Made by a program: the position numbers and the translations under genes. Shown here piece by piece: positions 23,601-26,461 of a DNA stretch of 26,461 bases. Under the pieces are notes generated by a model. The model saw only the letters and a list, made by a program, of their open reading frames with translations. It was not told the origin of the DNA and did no database searches. The stretch is taken from assembly GCA_038229875.1 (NCBI GenBank), contig JBBROA010000056.1, positions 1-26,461 on the forward strand, in the 5' to 3' direction. This DNA is from JALYUA01 sp038229875 (GTDB lineage: Bacteria > Acidobacteriota > Thermoanaerobaculia > UBA5066 > Gp7-AA6). Positions within the stretch are counted from its first letter, which is position 1. Each line of letters opens with the position of its first letter.

Positions 23601-23752
23601 TACACGGTCGAAATCTGGATCACCGCGATATCGCTTCGCGGGTACTGCCGCACGGACAGCGACCGGATCGATTGAAGACCCGCGATCAGGATGACGAGGT
23701 TGACGACGATCGCGAGAACCGGGCGCTTGACGAAGAGGTCGGTGAATTTCAT
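20672..23752 (-). CDS. RND efflux permease (HAE1/AcrB-type)
   Basis: A 1026-residue inner-membrane proton-drug antiporter subunit. It starts MKFTDLFVKRPVLAIVVNLVILIAGL, typical of the family. Proton-relay residues are present: D401-D402 in GLVVDDAIVMVEN (AcrB D407/D408) and K913 in GLIAKNGILIVEFAN (AcrB K940). Twelve TMs and two large periplasmic loops fit the length. The family exports drugs, dyes, solvents or siderophores; substrate cannot be told. Its ATG overlaps the TGA of the adaptor gene by one base (TGATG), implying translational coupling. No outer-membrane TolC-type gene follows, so it must borrow one. No terminator hairpin is obvious after the stop. Confidence 0.97.
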   Translation of the reverse strand: MKFTDLFVKRPVLAIVVNLVILIAGLQSIRSLSVRQYPRSDIAVIQISTVYVGANADLVRGFLTSPLERVIASADGIDYLESSSAQSVSTITVHLKLNYDANAALTQIQTKVAQVRNDLPPEAQAPVIELQTADTQFASMYLGFASKDLDQNQITDYLTRVVQPKLSAVSGVQRADILGARVFAMRIWLKPEKMAALGISPSQVRDLLGANNYLSALGSTKGSMVSVNLVANTSLQTVDEFKQLVVKQEKGTVVRLSEIADVVLGAENYQEDVRFNGQTATFMGIWVLPTANSLDVIRKVREEMKQVQGSLPAGMTSGIPYDSTLYIDKAISEVLKTLSETLVIVIIVIFLFLGSFRSVLIPIVAIPISLVGAVFLMLIAGFTINLLTLLAIVLSVGLVVDDAIVMVENVERHLHMGQKPFEAAIHAARELRGPIIAMTITLAAVYAPVGLQGGLTGALFREFAFTLAGAVIVSGIVALTLSPMMSSRLLRAGATEKGFAGWVNRRFDGVRRRYTSILTGTLNYRAVVFVLWAIVTALIFPFYMFSQKELAPTEDQSIVFGIIQAAPNATLDQTTLFTRQVNDVFQSFPETRATFQLTFPGGGFSGMVTKPWDERKKSTPQLQLEVAGGVSKIPGIRVIPLVPPALPGGGSFPVDFVITSTAEPQQLADIANQLVGKAFASGKFMYADSDLKFDQPQAEVVFDRDKLRSQGVDLAQAGKDLSTLLGGNYVNRFSVQGRSYKVIPQVKRSERLTPDQLSQIYVRGSNDKLIPLSTFATLKTTTEPRELKRFQQLNAVHIQGVIPPGVSLVTALEFLEGEAKKILPAGFSVDYAGESRQVRTEGGKFLGTFLLSGILIYLVLAAQFESFRDPFIILAGSVPLALAGSLLFSFLGFTTLNIYSQVGLITLVGLIAKNGILIVEFANHLQEEGADKVRAVIEAAATRLRPVLMTTAATVVGHMPLVFARGPGAGARNSIGIMLVSGMIIGTVFTLFVVPSIYVLVARTHKATGKDLDVDNGVPDLAEAAG

Positions 23753-24879
23753 CAACTGTCCTCGGGCTTGGGAGCAGGGTTGTTGCCGGGCTGAACCTTG
23801 TTGTTCACGTTGACCGCCGCCCCCGTGCGCAGCTTGAACACACCGGACGAGACGACAACCTCCCCGGGCTTGACGCCGGAGAGAACGGCCACCTGGTCGC
23901 CCCGGGAATTGCCGAGCTTGACGAACTGCTGGCGAACGCCGAGGTATTTCTGCCCCTTCGGACCCGTAACGTCCTCGACGATGAATACGGAATCTCCGTA
24001 CGGCGCGTATTTGATCGCCGAGGTCGGAACGGTGATCGCCGAATCGGCGGAACCCAATCCAACGTTCGTCTTGACGAACATGCCGGGGCGAAGCGTCGCG
24101 TCGGCATTGTCGAACGTCGCCTGGATCTGAATGTTTCGCGTCGCCTCGTTGATGACGGCGTCGATGGCCGTCACGCGCCCGTCCGCCGCGACTCCCGCAC
24201 CGCCCTCGGCCGTGACATGAATCCGGAAGCCCACTTTGAGTGCCGCCACCTGCTGCTGGGGAACGCTGAAATTCACGTAAACCGGGCGGATCGACTGGAG
24301 GGGCACGACCGGCGCACCTCCCTGAAGGTACTGGCCGAGGTTGACCTGCCGAATACCGAGCACTCCCGAAAACGGCGCCTTGATCGTCTTTCGATCGATC
24401 GACGCGCGGATCTCGCCGACGCGTGCCAGCGCCTGCTTCTGCTCGGCCGCCAGGCGGTCGAGGTCCGCCTGCGAGGAGATCCCCTGCTCGACGAGACCCT
24501 TCGCGCGCTTCAGGTTCAAGTCGCTCAGGTTGCGGCCCGCGTCGGCCGCCGCGAGTTGCGCCTGCTCCTGACGGGTGTCGAGGCGCACCAGTACGGCGCC
24601 GGCGGAGACGGTCTGTCCCGATTCGAAGAGGATCTTTTCCACGATCCCGGGAAGGTCGGCGCTGACCGTCACGCCGTGGACCGCCGCGACGGAACCTATC
24701 GAGCTCCAGGTGGTAGGCCACTGCTCCTGCCGGGCGACGATCGTCGTCACCGACTCCGGAGGGGGCTGGAAGGAGGCGCCCGCCTTGATCGCGCCCTGGA
24801 TCTGGCGCGTCTTGATGGCGGCGATCGTCGCGATGAATGCGGCGGCGATCACCAGCATCAGAATCATTCGTCGTTTCAT
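23752..24879 (-). CDS. RND periplasmic adaptor (membrane fusion protein)
   Basis: A 375-residue adaptor that links the permease to an outer-membrane channel. An N-terminal hydrophobic anchor lies at about residues 5-24 (ILMLVIAAAFIATIAAI). Next are the lipoyl half-motif VSADLPGIVEKILFESGQTVSAGAVLVRLD, the alpha-hairpin (QEQAQLAAADAGRNL to about VGEIRASID), the second lipoyl half KAPFSGVLGIRQVNLGQYL, and the beta-barrel and membrane-proximal domain to the end. It has no lipobox Cys, so it is TM-anchored. GGAGAGC is ~8 bases before the ATG. It is the first gene of the adaptor-permease operon. Inverted repeats at 24926 and 24987 upstream are candidate operators. Confidence 0.95.
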   Translation of the reverse strand: MKRRMILMLVIAAAFIATIAAIKTRQIQGAIKAGASFQPPPESVTTIVARQEQWPTTWSSIGSVAAVHGVTVSADLPGIVEKILFESGQTVSAGAVLVRLDTRQEQAQLAAADAGRNLSDLNLKRAKGLVEQGISSQADLDRLAAEQKQALARVGEIRASIDRKTIKAPFSGVLGIRQVNLGQYLQGGAPVVPLQSIRPVYVNFSVPQQQVAALKVGFRIHVTAEGGAGVAADGRVTAIDAVINEATRNIQIQATFDNADATLRPGMFVKTNVGLGSADSAITVPTSAIKYAPYGDSVFIVEDVTGPKGQKYLGVRQQFVKLGNSRGDQVAVLSGVKPGEVVVSSGVFKLRTGAAVNVNNKVQPGNNPAPKPEDS

Positions 24880-25233
24880 CGAAAGCTCTCCATTTCCTGC
24901 CCGCACCGCTCTTGAGACCCGCGCTCTCGAACGTCGTGTTCGAGGCGATAGGAAGTTGCGGGCGCCCGGGGTTTGTAGCCTATCAACCTGTACTGACAGG
25001 GGGCGCGGCGCGTCCACGGGGCGACTTTTCCATTCCTGTGATACGCAAGAATCGCGGGCAGGATTCCGAATTTCAATTCCGGCCCGCTGTTGCCTCGGGC
25101 GGCGGGGGACGCGGGGCGGTCGAGTTCCGCAGGGAACGCACCGGTCGTCCCGAGCCGTCGCGCTTTCGCGGTCAGAGCACCGAGCGGCAAAGAACCCGGG
25201 AATAGAATCCGGATAACCCATGCAGCTGAACCG
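24880..25233. other. Intergenic region, 354 bp, divergent RND operon and kinase
   Basis: No gene seen. Two dyads lie on the pump side: CTCGAAC-N5-GTTCGAG (24926-24944) and CCTGT-ACTG-ACAGG (24987-25000). I see no clear sigma-70 boxes on either strand. Confidence 0.55.
24926..24944 (-). promoter_or_regulatory. Perfect inverted repeat upstream of the RND adaptor, candidate operator
   Basis: CTCGAAC (24926-24932), GTCGT spacer, GTTCGAG (24938-24944), 47-65 bp before the adaptor ATG. Size and placement suit a dimeric repressor such as those common beside RND pumps; no regulator gene is adjacent. Confidence 0.45.
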
Positions 25234-26461
25234 ATGGCCTTGATCCGGGGCGAAAGACTCGGGCCTTATGAGATCATCTCGCCCCTCGGCGCTGGTGGGA
25301 TGGGCGAGGTCTTCCGCGCCCGGGACACGAGACTCGACCGGGACGTCGCGATCAAGGTCCTTCCCCAGAGCGTCGCCGGCGACCCCGCGGCGCTCGGCCG
25401 TTTCGAACGCGAGGCGAAGGCAGTCGCCGCCCTGTCGCACCCGAATATTCTGGCGATCCACGACGTCGGCACGTCCGGCGGCGTCACCTACGCGGTCATG
25501 GAGCTGCTCGAGGGCGAGTCGCTGGGCCAGCGCCTCTGCGAGGGGCCCATTCCTTCGCGGAAGGCGCTCGACATCGCGCGGGAGGTGGCGCTGGGCCTCG
25601 CAGCGGCGCACGAAAAGGGAATCGTCCATCGGGATCTGAAGCCGGAGAACCTCTTCCTGACCTCCGACGGCCGGGTCAAGATCCTCGACTTTGGCCTCGC
25701 CCGGCAACTTTCTCTGCCCTCCGGCGACGCAACGCACTCGCCCACCGCGGCGCCGGCGACCGAGCCCGGCACCGTCCTCGGGACGGTCGGCTATATGGCG
25801 CCTGAGCAGCTTCGTGGCCAGCCGGCGGACGGTCGGAGCGACATCTTCTCCTTCGGCGCCGTCCTGTACGAAATGTGCTCGGGCCGGCGCGCCTTCAAAG
25901 GCGACACGGCGATCGAAACGATGAACGCGATCCTGAAAGAGGACCCGCCCGAGCTCTCGCAGAGCGGTCGCGCCATTGCGCCGGCGGTGGAAAGAGTCAT
26001 CCGGCACTGTCTCGAGAAGAATCCGGCCGAGAGGTTCCAGTCCGCGCGCGATCTCGCCTTCGACCTGGCGTCCCTGTCCGGCGTCTCGACATCGGGCGCT
26101 TCTAGTGCGGTCCCGGGAGCTCCCGACGATCCAGGACGCCGCCGGTTCGCCGCTCCAGCCCTGGCGGCTGCCGCGGCAGGCCTTGGCCTCCTTGCAGCCG
26201 GCACTCTCGGCGGCTGGTTTCTCTCGCGGAGCAGCAGCACGAAGACGGAGGAAGTCTCGTTCCACCGGCTGACATTCCGTCGCGGCAACCTCCTTTCGGC
26301 GCGGTTCGCGCCGGACGGACAGACCGTCCTCTATTCGGCGTCCTGGGAGGGAGCTCCCCCCGAGATCTTCACGGTCCGCACCGACGGCGTCGAGTCTCGA
26401 CCTCTCGGCCTGCCCAGGGCGGACGTCGGCTCGGTGTCGTCGAAAGGAGAGCTTGCCGTCC
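25234..26461 (+). CDS. Ser/Thr protein kinase with TM segment and PD40/TolB-type beta-propeller (3' end outside window)
   Basis: 409 codons in view. Residues ~12-280 are a Hanks-type kinase with a full motif set: glycine loop G19-A-G-G-M-G-E-V26, K41 in VAIK, E60, H132-R-D134-L-K-P-E-N, D152-F-G and A189-P-E191. It should be catalytically active. Residues ~305-330 form a single TM helix (FAAPALAAAAAGLGLLAAGTLGGWFL). Beyond it, FAPDGQTVLYSA and EIFTVRTDGVESRPL are the first blades of a TolB/PD40 or WD40-like propeller, presumably in the periplasm. This architecture is common in Acidobacteria and acts as a membrane sensor kinase. The ATG at 25234 is used since an ATG at 25220 soon reaches a stop. 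No Shine-Dalgarno is evident. Confidence 0.93.
   Translation, partial: MALIRGERLGPYEIISPLGAGGMGEVFRARDTRLDRDVAIKVLPQSVAGDPAALGRFEREAKAVAALSHPNILAIHDVGTSGGVTYAVMELLEGESLGQRLCEGPIPSRKALDIAREVALGLAAAHEKGIVHRDLKPENLFLTSDGRVKILDFGLARQLSLPSGDATHSPTAAPATEPGTVLGTVGYMAPEQLRGQPADGRSDIFSFGAVLYEMCSGRRAFKGDTAIETMNAILKEDPPELSQSGRAIAPAVERVIRHCLEKNPAERFQSARDLAFDLASLSGVSTSGASSAVPGAPDDPGRRRFAAPALAAAAAGLGLLAAGTLGGWFLSRSSSTKTEEVSFHRLTFRRGNLLSARFAPDGQTVLYSASWEGAPPEIFTVRTDGVESRPLGLPRADVGSVSSKGELAV

Overview
The window is a GC-rich (roughly two-thirds G+C, by eye), densely coding chromosomal segment. It is most likely from an Acidobacteriota bacterium (Thermoanaerobaculia/Vicinamibacteria-like), inferred from content: an orphan duplicated MacB/FtsX-type permease with no ATPase gene beside it (the ADOP type known from Acidobacteria), a Ser/Thr kinase running into TolB/PD40 beta-propeller repeats, and many small exported proteins. 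No rRNA, tRNA, CRISPR array, transposase or phage gene was seen, so this looks like ordinary accessory chromosome rather than an island.

Layout. 1-3264: the end of an M20 peptidase, a GNAT acetyltransferase, a convergent short-chain dehydrogenase (SDR) and a PilZ protein. 3386-6656: an exported M3 peptidase, a small exported NTF2-like protein whose ribosome-binding region is a triplicated 24-bp repeat, and a convergent membrane-anchored protein. 7013-10412: a degenerate SDR-like protein, then a GntR/FCD regulator whose stop overlaps the start of a secreted serine beta-lactamase-like hydrolase (ATGA), with a GntR-like operator on the regulator's start codon. 10544-15688: the ADOP permease (minus), an exported alpha/beta hydrolase, a PEP mutase/isocitrate lyase family enzyme and an exported cupin. 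16149-18314: a 74-residue membrane protein, an exported DinB-family gene interrupted by one in-frame TAA, a small exported protein, and a YXWGXW-type exported protein behind an excellent sigma-54 promoter match. 18395-20310: an intact DinB protein, a lipoprotein, and a divergent arginase-superfamily protein. 20672-24879 (minus): an RND pump, adaptor then permease, joined by a TGATG overlap. 25234-end: the kinase, divergent from the pump.

The main structure the genes do not explain is repetitive. Non-coding gaps contain several unrelated-looking tandem arrays that share a 7-bp period (1326, 2194, 7636, 7777, 20326, 20517). They resemble in format the short tandemly repeated heptanucleotides known from cyanobacteria. 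Three intergenic palindromes of one family (6707, 10425, 15792) form a second dispersed class. The other points of most interest are the sigma-54 promoter at 17781, the nonsense codon in the exported DinB gene, the start-codon operator at 7845, and a 36-codon cupredoxin-like remnant between two heptamer arrays.
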